Positions 43,120-51,530 are shown, numbered from the stretch's first letter. The stretch is 64,000 nucleotides of DNA from Lysinimonas soli (GCF_042655435.1 NZ_JBHSMG010000001.1:248001-312000), one strand, 5' to 3'. A program made the numbers and translations. Notes: generated by a model not told the origin, from the letters alone.

Positions 43120-44756
43120 CTGCCGTGACCGACGCGGCGACTCCGGTCGCAGAGAGCCCCTCTCTAGTCCGCACGGTGCGCGACGCGTGCTGGGAGGTGT
43201 TCAGGACGCTCGGATTGACCCGGTTCTTCGCCAATCCGGGTTCGACGGAGGTTCCGCTCCTCGCCGGCTTCCCCGATGATTTCGACTTCATCCTGGGCCT
43301 GCACGAGACCTCGGTCGTAGGCATGGCGACCGGATGGGCGCTTGCCCGATCCGCGCCTGCGCTCGTGCTCCTGCACACGACGGCCGGGCTGGGCAACGCC
43401 GTCGGAGCTCTCGCGACCGCTCGCGAGAACCGGGTTCCCCTCGTCGTGCTTGTCGGGCAGCAGGACCGCCGACACCTGGTCTCGGAGCCGTTCCTGACCG
43501 GTCGACTCGAGGATCTCGCGGGGGACTATCCGGTGTGGGTCGGGACCCCGCCGCGCGCGAAGGACCTGCCTGACATCATCACGCGGGCCTATCACGAGGC
43601 CGAACTCCGCCGTGGACCGGCTCTCGTGATCGTCCCCATGGACGACTGGCTGGAGTCCGCGCCGACGACCCGTTCGGCGAGCCCGGTCAAGATCGAGGCC
43701 GGTGTGGAGCTTCCCGGCACCGCGGCCACGCGGCTCGCGACCGCGTTGGGCTCGGCGGCTCGGCCGGTGATCGTCGCGGGTTCCGGGGCAGCGACGTTGC
43801 GGTCGTGGGCAGCGCTTGAGCAGATCTCGGCCAAGCTCGGTGCCCCGGTCTGGCAGGAGCCGTTCGGCGCGCGCCCGGGATTTCGTCAGAACGCCGCCAG
43901 CTTCCGCGGACTGCTCTCGGCGGGCCGGGCCGGCGTGCGGGATCAGCTTGCCGGCCATGACCTCGTCTTCGTCGTCGGCGCCCAATCGCTACGCCAATAC
44001 GGCTACGAGCCGGGGCCGCTCTTCGCCGAAGGCACCCGCGTGATCGTGCTCTCGGACGAGATCGGCAAGGCCGTCGTGTCGACCGCCGACCTCGCAGTCG
44101 TGGCGTCGGTGGATTCCACTCTCGAGGCGCTCGCCCGGCATCTGCCCGGAGGTCCCGACGGCGTCGGTGACACCCCGCTCCCGGCACCCCCCGCGAGCGA
44201 CGTGTTGACCCCGCCGCAGGTGTACGGGGCGCTCGCCCGACGGCTCGATGCAGATGCCGCGGTGTTCGAAGAGACGCCGTCGAGCCGTGACGACCTCGTC
44301 CGCTACTGCCCTGCTCGCAGTCCGCTCGGATACATCAGCGCGGCGATGGGCGGGCTCGGCTTCGCGATGCCGACGGCCGTCGGTCTGCGGATGGCGTCGC
44401 CGAAACGTCAGGTCGTCGCGATCGTCGGCGATGGTTCGGCGATCTATTCCATCCAGGCGTTGTGGAGCGCCCAGCGCTACGAGGCAGGAGTCCTCTTTGT
44501 GATCCTGGCCAACGGGCGGTACGCCATCATGGACCGCCTCGCGAGCCTTGCCGGCGGCATGCGTCCCTGGCCCGGATTCGGGGACCTGTCATTCGAGCAG
44601 CTCGCCGCGGGGTTCGGGTGCCGGTCTCAGCTCGTGACGACGGTCGACGAGCTGGACGAGGCTCTCGATGTCCTCGTGCCGCTACTCCGTGAGGGCACGG
44701 AGCCGATGGTGCTGATCGCGGACGTTGCCGCCGATGCGGAGGCGGTGCTCGAATGA
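43116..44756 (+). CDS. ThDP-dependent enzyme, benzoylformate decarboxylase-like
   Basis: A 546-residue ThDP enzyme that aligns well with Pseudomonas putida benzoylformate decarboxylase as I recall that sequence. NPGST (40-44), HETSVV with Glu64, and LHTTAG with His87 match its Ser26, Glu47 and His70. The ThDP site GDGSAIYSIQALW...NGRY is present. The fourth catalytic residue, His281 in the Pseudomonas enzyme, is replaced: LRQYGYEPG places Tyr295 there. It may decarboxylate an aromatic 2-oxo acid or have a changed reaction or substrate. Overlaps on both sides are four bases. Confidence 0.82.
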   Translation: MTAVTDAATPVAESPSLVRTVRDACWEVFRTLGLTRFFANPGSTEVPLLAGFPDDFDFILGLHETSVVGMATGWALARSAPALVLLHTTAGLGNAVGALATARENRVPLVVLVGQQDRRHLVSEPFLTGRLEDLAGDYPVWVGTPPRAKDLPDIITRAYHEAELRRGPALVIVPMDDWLESAPTTRSASPVKIEAGVELPGTAATRLATALGSAARPVIVAGSGAATLRSWAALEQISAKLGAPVWQEPFGARPGFRQNAASFRGLLSAGRAGVRDQLAGHDLVFVVGAQSLRQYGYEPGPLFAEGTRVIVLSDEIGKAVVSTADLAVVASVDSTLEALARHLPGGPDGVGDTPLPAPPASDVLTPPQVYGALARRLDADAAVFEETPSSRDDLVRYCPARSPLGYISAAMGGLGFAMPTAVGLRMASPKRQVVAIVGDGSAIYSIQALWSAQRYEAGVLFVILANGRYAIMDRLASLAGGMRPWPGFGDLSFEQLAAGFGCRSQLVTTVDELDEALDVLVPLLREGTEPMVLIADVAADAEAVLE

Positions 44757-45859
44757 CAGAGCAGCTGGCCGAGTACCAGGACTTCCACGCGCTCGACGAG
44801 TTCGCGGCCGCAGCCGACTCCCGCTGGACTCCGGCGGCTCGCGACTTCATCGGCCTCGGAGCGGGGCGCGGCCTCGGCATCCTGGCCAACGAATCGGCTT
44901 TGCAAAGCTGGGCGCTGCGCACCCGCGTGCTCCGTGACGTCAGCTCGATCGACACGTCCACTCATGTGCTCGGCGCTCAGCTCGCGATGCCGGTTCTCCT
45001 CGGGCCGTCGGCGTTGCACGTCCTGTCCACCGCGGAGGGGGAGGCCGCCACGGCTCGGGCGGCGGCGCGGACGGGCACGGTTCTGGTGCTGTCGGCGAGC
45101 ACCAGCCGGTCCATCGAGGACGTGGCGGCGGCCGGCGCACGGATGTGGTTCCAGCTCTACTGGGGACGCGACCGAGAGCGGGTGACGCAACTCATCAGGA
45201 TGGCGGAGGAGCACGGGTGCACCGCACTCTGCGTCACGGTCGACATGTCGGTGCCGGGGGTGCTCGGCTCCCGGATGGCGGTGGCACTCCGCGGACTGGG
45301 CGATGCCCGGCCGCTCTACGTGCTTCCGCGGGACACCCAACTGGACAGCGGGGAATGGGATCACGACTCCCGGCTGACGTGGCGTGACCTCGAGTGGATG
45401 CGGGCCACCACGACGCTTCCGATCGTGCTCAAAGGCATCATGACCGCCGAGGATGCCCGGCTCGCGGCGGAGCACGGCGTCGACGCGCTCGTCGTGTCGA
45501 ATCACGGCGGACGGGCGCTCGACACCCCACGGGCCACGATCGACGCGCTTCCTGAGGTGGTCGACGCGGTCGCCGGCACCTCGACGGAGGTGTACGTGGA
45601 CGGGGGATTCCGCACCGGCACCGATATCGCCGTCGCGCTTGCGCTCGGCGCGCGGGCGGTGCTCATCGGGCGACCGGTGCTGTGGGGGCTCGCCACGGGT
45701 GGAGAGGGCGGTCTCGTCGCACTGCTGTCGCTGCTGCGTGGGCAGCTGACGAGCGTCATGGGAATGGTGGGGGCGGCATCCGTGGCAGAGATCGATCGTG
45801 CGCGCGTGTGCCGAACAGGAGCAGGAGATGGGAGCCGTCATGACTCAGCTGGAATGTGA
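44753..45859 (+). CDS. FMN-dependent alpha-hydroxy-acid dehydrogenase/oxidase (mandelate dehydrogenase-like)
   Basis: A 368-residue TIM-barrel flavoprotein of the lactate/glycolate/mandelate oxidase family. Key residues are in place: QLY (134-136), Asp164, Lys227 in LKGIM, His251 and Arg254 in SNHGGR, and the phosphate-binding DGGFRTGTDI (283-292). The N-terminal Tyr usual in the substrate site appears as Phe in DFIG. No membrane segment is visible, unlike Pseudomonas MdlB. It would make a 2-oxo acid for the decarboxylase encoded just upstream, which fits a mandelate-type route. Confidence 0.85.
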   Translation: MTEQLAEYQDFHALDEFAAAADSRWTPAARDFIGLGAGRGLGILANESALQSWALRTRVLRDVSSIDTSTHVLGAQLAMPVLLGPSALHVLSTAEGEAATARAAARTGTVLVLSASTSRSIEDVAAAGARMWFQLYWGRDRERVTQLIRMAEEHGCTALCVTVDMSVPGVLGSRMAVALRGLGDARPLYVLPRDTQLDSGEWDHDSRLTWRDLEWMRATTTLPIVLKGIMTAEDARLAAEHGVDALVVSNHGGRALDTPRATIDALPEVVDAVAGTSTEVYVDGGFRTGTDIAVALALGARAVLIGRPVLWGLATGGEGGLVALLSLLRGQLTSVMGMVGAASVAEIDRARVCRTGAGDGSRHDSAGM

Positions 45860-47282
45860 TGTCGTCGTCATCGGGTCAGGAGTCGCCGGTCTCGCTGCCG
45901 CGCTCGAGGCCGGGTCACGCGGGGCGAAGGTGATCGTGCTCGAGAGTGCGCCGACCATCGGAGGCGCGTCGGCGATGAGCGGCGCCGCCTGCTGCATCGT
46001 CGGGTCGCCCGAACAGCGCGCCGCCGGTGTCGAGGACAACGTGGAACTCGCGCTGCGCGACTGGGTCTCGTTCGGCGGGGAGACCGTTGACCTGGTGTGG
46101 GCGAGGGATTACCTCGAGCACAGTCTGGTGGATGTGCACGACTTCTGCGCGGAACTCGGCATCACCTGGGGGACGCCGCAGCGGCAAGAGGGTAACAGCG
46201 TCGCCCGCTGGCACCTTCCGGAGCAGTACGGCGTCGGGATCGTCGGGGCGCTGCTCGAGCAGGCCCGCCGTCACGACGTGACCGTGGTCACCGGCGCCCG
46301 CGCCACCGATTTGGTCACCGTGAACGGAGCGGTCGTCGGGGTGACGGTCGACGGGCTCGCGGGCGTCGATACAGTGCGAGCCGCGGCGACGGTGGTCGCG
46401 ACCGGTGGCTTCGTCAACAACCGTGAGCGGCTCGAGCGGGTGAGCGAACGGCTGCGGTCGGTTCCGCGCTGGCTGCAGGGCGGATCGGCGACGGCCCGGG
46501 GGACGGGGCACGAGCTGCTCGAGCACGTGGGAGCGCAGTTCGCGCACCTGGAGAACGTCTGGATCTACCCGGTGGGGACTCCGGATCCCCAGGACCCGAC
46601 GGGGCGTCGCGGCGTCGGTCTGCGCAACGTGGTGACGGAGTTGTGGTTCAACCTCGAGGGCAAGCGGTTCCACGACGAGTCGCTTCGAGGCGGCAAGTCG
46701 GGCACCGATGCCCTCCTCGCGCAGCCCGGGCAGAGCATCTGGGCCGTGTTCGACGGTGCAGAGGCGGCCTCGGTTCTGCTCATCGACAACGAGTACTGGG
46801 CATCGCCATCCGGACCGCTTCCGGACCGGATGCGCCGCTTCTGGACCGAGTCCGACTTCGCCGTGCGCGCCGAAACGGTGAGCGAGCTGGCGAACCGGAC
46901 GGGGCTGCCGGAGCAGCCGCTCGCCGACGCGCTCGTTCGCTTCAACGACGCGCTGGGTCGAGGCCTCGAGACCGACCCGGACACCGGCCGCTCGCTCCGA
47001 GGACTCGCCGAGGTCGGACCGGGCGGCTTCGCGGCCGTTCGAATGTTCCCGATGGCGCAGAAGAACTTCGGCGGCGTGGTCACCGACTTGAGCGGCCGGG
47101 TGCTCCGCTCGGACGGCGGTATCGTGCCCGGGCTCTACGCGGCAGGGGAGGTCGCGGGCATGGCGGGTGGCTCGATCAACGGAGCGGCCGGGCTCGAGGG
47201 CACCATGTTCGGCCCGTGTCTGTACTCGGGCCGGGTCGCCGGCCGGAATGTGCCGGTGCCCGCCCTGAGTACCGGAGTCTGA
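45840..47282 (+). CDS. FAD-binding dehydrogenase (fumarate reductase/KstD-like)
   Basis: A 480-residue flavoprotein of the FAD_binding_2 family. The N-terminal GSGVAGLAAALEA (12-24) binds FAD; the C-terminal GGVVTDLSGRVLRSDGGIVPGLYAAGEVAGMAGGS is diagnostic. Family members include 3-ketosteroid-delta-1-dehydrogenase and fumarate reductase, which move a hydride between FAD and an activated C-C bond. ATG 45840 lies inside the 3' end of the preceding gene (20-base overlap); ATG 45828 is possible. The substrate cannot be assigned. Confidence 0.83.
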   Translation: MTQLECDVVVIGSGVAGLAAALEAGSRGAKVIVLESAPTIGGASAMSGAACCIVGSPEQRAAGVEDNVELALRDWVSFGGETVDLVWARDYLEHSLVDVHDFCAELGITWGTPQRQEGNSVARWHLPEQYGVGIVGALLEQARRHDVTVVTGARATDLVTVNGAVVGVTVDGLAGVDTVRAAATVVATGGFVNNRERLERVSERLRSVPRWLQGGSATARGTGHELLEHVGAQFAHLENVWIYPVGTPDPQDPTGRRGVGLRNVVTELWFNLEGKRFHDESLRGGKSGTDALLAQPGQSIWAVFDGAEAASVLLIDNEYWASPSGPLPDRMRRFWTESDFAVRAETVSELANRTGLPEQPLADALVRFNDALGRGLETDPDTGRSLRGLAEVGPGGFAAVRMFPMAQKNFGGVVTDLSGRVLRSDGGIVPGLYAAGEVAGMAGGSINGAAGLEGTMFGPCLYSGRVAGRNVPVPALSTGV

Positions 47283-47372
47283 CCGCCTCCAGCTCGTCGA
47301 GCTCCCGACTCCGGGTTGACTCGTTTCGAAAAACCCATCACGCTAAATACACCAAGTCACTAGGAGAAACCG

Positions 47373-49157
47373 ATGTCAAGCGGAACTTTGCCGATCGGCG
47401 CGCTCACCACGTCCGTGGACGCTCGGGAGGTCGCCGGCGCCTGGCTGGAGCGGTTCGAGCGAGCCATGACCGGCCGCAACGCCGCGGAGATCGGCGAGCT
47501 GGTGCTGCCCGACGGCTGGTGGCGCGACCTGCTGACGACCGGATGGGACTTCCGCAGCATCCACGGTGCCGCCGAGATCGCGAAGCTGGTGGCGTCATCC
47601 GAGCGGATCGGTTACCACTCCCTCGATCTCGATCCCGACATCGCCCCGCGGATCGAGCAACTCGATCCCGAAGGCGAGTGCATCGTGGCGTTCATCCGGG
47701 TGACCACCGAGGTGGGCGTCGGACGCGGAATCCTCCGGCTGCGGCCCGACGGCGACAGCTGGAGGGCCTGGGTGATCATGACGGCACTCCAGGACCTGAC
47801 CGGCCACGAGCAGGCGCGTGGGGCGCGTCGGCCGTTCCGTCCCAGCGGCGCGGACGTGGACGCCCGGGTGAACTGGCTCGATGCGCGTCGGCGCAAGGAG
47901 GAGTTCCTCGACGGCTCTCCCGAGGTGGTCGTCATTGGCTCCGGACACGGTGGCCTGATGACCGCGGCGCACCTCGGATTCTGGGGTGTCGACACCCTGG
48001 TCATCGAGCGGAACAACCGGGTGGGTGACAACTGGCGGAACCGGTATCGCTCGCTCGTGCTGCACGATGCCATCTGGGCCGACCACCTGCCGGGACTGGC
48101 TTTCCCCGACTCCTGGCCGGTCTACACACCCAAGGACAAACTCGGCGACTGGCTCGAGTTCTACGCCTCCGCGCTCGAACTCAATGTCTGGACAGGATCC
48201 GTCGTGGCATCGGCCGACTACGACGACGCGACCGGACGCTGGACGATCGTCGTACGGCGATCCGACGGCAGCACGCGCACCGTCTTTCCGGCACACGTGG
48301 TGATGGCCACCGGGATCCACGGCACGCCCAGAATCCCGGACCTCCCGGGACTTGACGCGTTCCGTGGCCCGATCGTGCACTCGAGCACCTATACGGGCGA
48401 GGAGGCGGTCGACGGCATTCGGGCCCTGGTCATCGGCGCCGGCAACAGCGCGCATGATGTCGCGCAGGATCTCGTCCGACGCGGTCTCGACGTCACCATG
48501 GTGCAGCGCTCGTCCACCTATGTCATCAGCCAGAAGAACAACTTCGAGCTCATGATCGGCAAGCTCTATCGCGAAGGAGGGATGCCGACCGACGACGCCG
48601 ACCTTCTCGGCAGCTCGTTCCCGTACCTGCTCGCGCTCCAGCGCTCGGTCGGGCAGACGGAGGTCGCGACCGAACTCGACCGGGACCTTCTCGACGGCCT
48701 TGATCGGGCGGGATATCGCACCGACTCCGGCATCGCGGGCGGCGGAGGCCTCTCCAAGATCCTCTACGGTCCGGGGGGCTACTACATCGACGTGGGCTGC
48801 GCGCAGATGATCGCGGAGGGCCGGATCGCGATCACGCACAGCGAGGTGACGGGCCTCACCGAGCGCGGGGTCGAGTTCGCCGACGGGACTTCGGCCGAGT
48901 ACGACATCATCGTGATGGCGACGGGCTATACGTCCCCCCGGGAGACGGCACGCGCGATCCTCGGCAGCGAGGTCGATCGCACCGGTCCGGTGTGGGGACT
49001 CGATGAGAGCGGCGAACTCCGCGGGATCTGGCGGCCGACCGGTCATCCCGGATTCTGGTTCATGGGAGGGCCGTTGTACATCGCCAGGACCTACTCGCGC
49101 TATCTGGCGCTTCAAGTGCACGCCAGCATCCGCGGCATCCGACCGCTCGAGACGTAG
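47373..49157 (+). CDS. Flavin-containing monooxygenase with N-terminal NTF2-like domain
   Basis: A 594-residue protein. Residues 1-145 form an SnoaL/NTF2-like domain; the rest is a class B flavoprotein monooxygenase with FAD motif GSGHGG (189-194), the fingerprint FxGxxxHxxxY at 330-340 (FRGPIVHSSTY) and NADPH motif GAGNSA (355-360). The fingerprint ends in Tyr, so it is of FMO/YUCCA type rather than a Baeyer-Villiger monooxygenase (which ends in W-P/D). AGGAG precedes ATG 47373. Ninety bases separate it from the previous gene, so it may have its own promoter. Confidence 0.87.
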   Translation: MSSGTLPIGALTTSVDAREVAGAWLERFERAMTGRNAAEIGELVLPDGWWRDLLTTGWDFRSIHGAAEIAKLVASSERIGYHSLDLDPDIAPRIEQLDPEGECIVAFIRVTTEVGVGRGILRLRPDGDSWRAWVIMTALQDLTGHEQARGARRPFRPSGADVDARVNWLDARRRKEEFLDGSPEVVVIGSGHGGLMTAAHLGFWGVDTLVIERNNRVGDNWRNRYRSLVLHDAIWADHLPGLAFPDSWPVYTPKDKLGDWLEFYASALELNVWTGSVVASADYDDATGRWTIVVRRSDGSTRTVFPAHVVMATGIHGTPRIPDLPGLDAFRGPIVHSSTYTGEEAVDGIRALVIGAGNSAHDVAQDLVRRGLDVTMVQRSSTYVISQKNNFELMIGKLYREGGMPTDDADLLGSSFPYLLALQRSVGQTEVATELDRDLLDGLDRAGYRTDSGIAGGGGLSKILYGPGGYYIDVGCAQMIAEGRIAITHSEVTGLTERGVEFADGTSAEYDIIVMATGYTSPRETARAILGSEVDRTGPVWGLDESGELRGIWRPTGHPGFWFMGGPLYIARTYSRYLALQVHASIRGIRPLET

Positions 49158-49172
49158 CCGCTGGCGGGCTAC
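49154..49172. terminator. Hairpin spanning two convergent stop codons
   Basis: GTAGCC (49154-49159) and GGCTAC (49167-49172) form a 6-bp stem with a 7-nt loop. The stem contains the stop codons of both the monooxygenase (49155-49157) and the convergent GntR gene (49169-49171). It could stop transcription in both directions, though it is short. Confidence 0.4.
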
Positions 49173-49924
49173 CGCGCTTCCCGGGCGTCGAGGATGCTCG
49201 GCAGGCTCGACAGGCGAGCGTTGATTCCATCGTGGAACGCCTCGACCGCGGCGCGGAGCCGGGGGAGGTCTCGTGCTTTGAGCGCGTAGGCGACGGCAAG
49301 ACGCAGCTCGGCCGTGTCATGGGCGAACTGCCGCCAGTAGGCCTCCGTTTCCTCGGCTTCGTACTTGAGCTCATGGTCAATGAGAACGCCCGTGAGGAAC
49401 CCGCACATCGCGTCGAGCAGCGGCTGGTGCGCGCATTGCACGTACGCCTGCAGGAACGTGGAGGCCGAAGTGGCCAGTGCCCTGTTCCCGATCCTGGTCC
49501 GCGTCTCCTCCCCGCGGATCACGAGAGCGTCGACCTCGTCCTCGGTCGCGACGTTGACCGCCAGGTCGGCGACGTACAGGTGCAGCACACGAAGCAGGCC
49601 CATCAGGTCGTGCACCCCGATCTGCTCCCACTGGACCAGCACCGAAAACGAACTGTCGAGTATTCCCCGAGAGCTCTCAGCGACATAAGCGCCGCTTCCG
49701 TGTCGGACCTCGATCAGACCCATCGAGCTGAGAGCGCGGATCGCCTCGCGGATGGTCGGGGCGCTCACTCCATACTGCGCGGCGAGTTCGCGTTCGGTCG
49801 GGAGTCTGCCGCCCCGCGGTAACGTCCCGTCCGCGATCAGTCGCTTCAGGGCGAGGATGATCTGGTCTGCCACCCTGGCTCGAGTCACATGATCGGAGCC
49901 TGGCTCGACGTCACTGCTAGCCAC
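49169..49924 (-). CDS. GntR family regulator, FadR subfamily with FCD domain
   Basis: A regulator of about 251 residues. The winged-helix domain (ADQIILALKRLIADGTLPRGGRLPTERELAAQYGVSAPTIREAIRAL) is followed by an FCD effector domain. The start is uncertain: GTG 49924, GTG 49888, or an upstream start at 50014 in the same frame. It converges on the monooxygenase gene with only 11 bases between the stops. By analogy with the regulator at 14493 it probably controls the 38.7-49.2 kb operon. Confidence 0.83.
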   Translation of the reverse strand: MASSDVEPGSDHVTRARVADQIILALKRLIADGTLPRGGRLPTERELAAQYGVSAPTIREAIRALSSMGLIEVRHGSGAYVAESSRGILDSSFSVLVQWEQIGVHDLMGLLRVLHLYVADLAVNVATEDEVDALVIRGEETRTRIGNRALATSASTFLQAYVQCAHQPLLDAMCGFLTGVLIDHELKYEAEETEAYWRQFAHDTAELRLAVAYALKARDLPRLRAAVEAFHDGINARLSSLPSILDAREAR

Positions 49925-50123
49925 GTCGCCTACCCATTTGATTCCTACTGTCGCCCACTGCGGAAGGCATTCCCGCGGTGGTGCCCGGTGTGGAGCAGTC
50001 TCCCGATCTTGCATTTAGGACTGCAGCGACCGTACTACGACGCGGACTCTGGGGCTTGGAGGCGCGCCATGCCAGAAGGCTGGGCGGCTAGGGCCCATAC
50101 GTCGTCCGACTTCGAAACGCGGC

Positions 50124-51161
50124 TCAATAGAACTCGATGGTGTTGACGATGTTCTCCAGAGGGCGGCCGTCGAGAAAGGCGGTCGCGTTCCGGGCGAAGA
50201 GCTCGGTGATCAGGCGCGGCTCGTGCAAACTGGTCGCCGCCGTGTGCGGGCTGATCAGCACGTTGGGCATGTCCCAGAGCGGGCTGTCGCCGGGCAGCGG
50301 CTCGACCGCGGTCACGTCGAGCGCGGCGAAGCCGACGCGGCCGTCCGAGAGGGCCTGGATGAGCGCGGGTTCGTCGACAGTGCTGCCGCGTCCGACGTTG
50401 ACGATGGAGGCGCCGGGTTTGATCGCAGCGAGGACTTCGCGGCTGAGCATTCCCTCGGTCTGGGCGGTGCCGGGAAGTGCCAGCACGACGGCATCCGCCG
50501 TGGCGGCCACCTCGGCGAGTCTCTCGACCGGATGCACGCGCTCGACCCCCGGTGCCTCGACCGTTCGGCGATGCACTCCGACGACGTGGTAGCCGAGCGC
50601 CGCCAGCTTGGACGCCGTGAGCCTCCCGATCGAACCAAGCCCGACCACGGCGACGGTCATGTCGAGGGCCAGTCCGAACGGCACCCGCGGCAACCACTCG
50701 TGCCGGATCTGCGCGGCATGCAGGCGGGGCAGCAACTTCGCCCCGGCGAGCACTCCGAACACGGCGAACTCGGCGAGCGGCTCGGCATGGACGCCTGCCG
50801 AGGTGGTGAACAGGATGCGCGTCAGGGAGTCTTGATCCAAATGAGCGGCTTTGACCTGCTGGCCGCCACCGGCCGGAATGGTGTGCACCCAGCGCAGGCC
50901 GGGATTCGCGGCCACGGTGCGAGCCAGGCTTTCCCCCGAGTTGTCGGGCACACCGAAAAGGGCCTCTGCGGTGTCGATGATTGCGTCGAAACGGGCCTGC
51001 TCGTTCCTTGTTCTCAGATGACGGACCGTCCAGTCTTCCGAGGGGGATCCGAGCAGTCCTGGCTCGTACACGACGTCGAGTCGTGGCTCGCGATCACGTA
51101 AGAGCTCGACGTTCTCGGTCGTTTGCGGAGTGGCGACGACGACGCGCAGTCGATCAGGCAT
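50124..51161 (-). CDS. D-isomer-specific 2-hydroxyacid dehydrogenase
   Basis: A 345-residue NAD-dependent dehydrogenase with Rossmann motif GLGSIGR near residues 174-180, the catalytic Arg in NVGRGSTVDE, the Glu in AALDVTAVEPLP and the His in ISPHTAA. It is an ungapped, same-length paralogue of the gene at 60740-61777, with strong similarity along its length. The promoter region contains a PaaR-type site (51200-51219), absent from the paralogue. This suggests recruitment into the phenylacetate-responsive set, perhaps for aryl-2-hydroxy acids such as phenyllactate. Confidence 0.9.
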   Translation of the reverse strand: MPDRLRVVVATPQTTENVELLRDREPRLDVVYEPGLLGSPSEDWTVRHLRTRNEQARFDAIIDTAEALFGVPDNSGESLARTVAANPGLRWVHTIPAGGGQQVKAAHLDQDSLTRILFTTSAGVHAEPLAEFAVFGVLAGAKLLPRLHAAQIRHEWLPRVPFGLALDMTVAVVGLGSIGRLTASKLAALGYHVVGVHRRTVEAPGVERVHPVERLAEVAATADAVVLALPGTAQTEGMLSREVLAAIKPGASIVNVGRGSTVDEPALIQALSDGRVGFAALDVTAVEPLPGDSPLWDMPNVLISPHTAATSLHEPRLITELFARNATAFLDGRPLENIVNTIEFY

Positions 51162-51199
51162 AGGGCTCCCCTGATTGAGTTCGATGAGACCCCAGCCTA

Positions 51200-51219
51200 C
51201 AGAACGAACGATCAGTAAG
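51200..51219. promoter_or_regulatory. PaaR-type operator (site D), outside the paa cluster
   Basis: CAGAACGAACGATCAGTAAG differs from site B (18661-18680) by a single base and shares the right half with site C. It lies 39 bases upstream of the 2-hydroxyacid dehydrogenase start (51161) and about 27 kb from paaR. The presumed binder is the PaaR-like TetR. Confidence 0.6.
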
Positions 51220-51288
51220 TCATCCCGTCGGCGATCGAGGATCTACTCCCCGGCCGCGGATCACGGAGGCGAGTCGACCGCGCCGCAC

Positions 51289-51495
51289 GATGGCGAGGAA
51301 CGCCGTCGTGCGGCGCAGTTGCTCGAGATCATCGGAAAGCGACGGTCGGGTCTCATCCAGCTCGCCATCGCGCGCGGGCGGGTTCATCAATCGCCTCATC
51401 ACGCCCACGATGCCGTGTCCATCCGCTATCGACTCATTGACCAGGGACGTGACCTTCTCGCGTCGCCGCAGCCGATCGCCGGCTCCGCGCGTCGG
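51289..51495 (+). pseudogene. HxlR-family regulator remnant
   Basis: One plus-strand frame reads AAQLLEIIGKRRSGLIQLAIARG and then IRYRLIDQGRDLLASPQPIA, the second helix and the wing of an HxlR regulator (compare IGRRWNGVILQALLAG and IRYGLTEVGLELSP in the intact HxlR at 33119). About 25 residues covering the recognition helix are missing, the conserved Trp is Arg, and there is no credible start. This is the only gene-like content in the 369-base gap 51162-51530 apart from the operator at 51200. Boundaries are approximate. Confidence 0.5.
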
Positions 51496-51530
51496 TGCGG
51501 TGGACGTCACGCGTGGAGTGAGGTGCGTCG

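Noticed and set aside
47316..47349. TTGACT with TAAATA upstream of the FMO gene as a promoter
   Set aside because: The spacing is 22 bases, too long for a sigma-70-type promoter.
47373..49157. Baeyer-Villiger monooxygenase
   Set aside because: The fingerprint ends in Tyr (FRGPIVHSSTY), not in the W-P/D required for that class.
49889..50146. Plus-strand 85-codon open frame
   Set aside because: It overlaps the GntR 5' region and the 2-hydroxyacid dehydrogenase 3' end, has no ribosome-binding site and no recognisable motif.
51220..51510. Minus-strand 96-codon open frame
   Set aside because: The opposite strand carries a recognisable HxlR remnant with better codon pattern, so this frame is probably its shadow.
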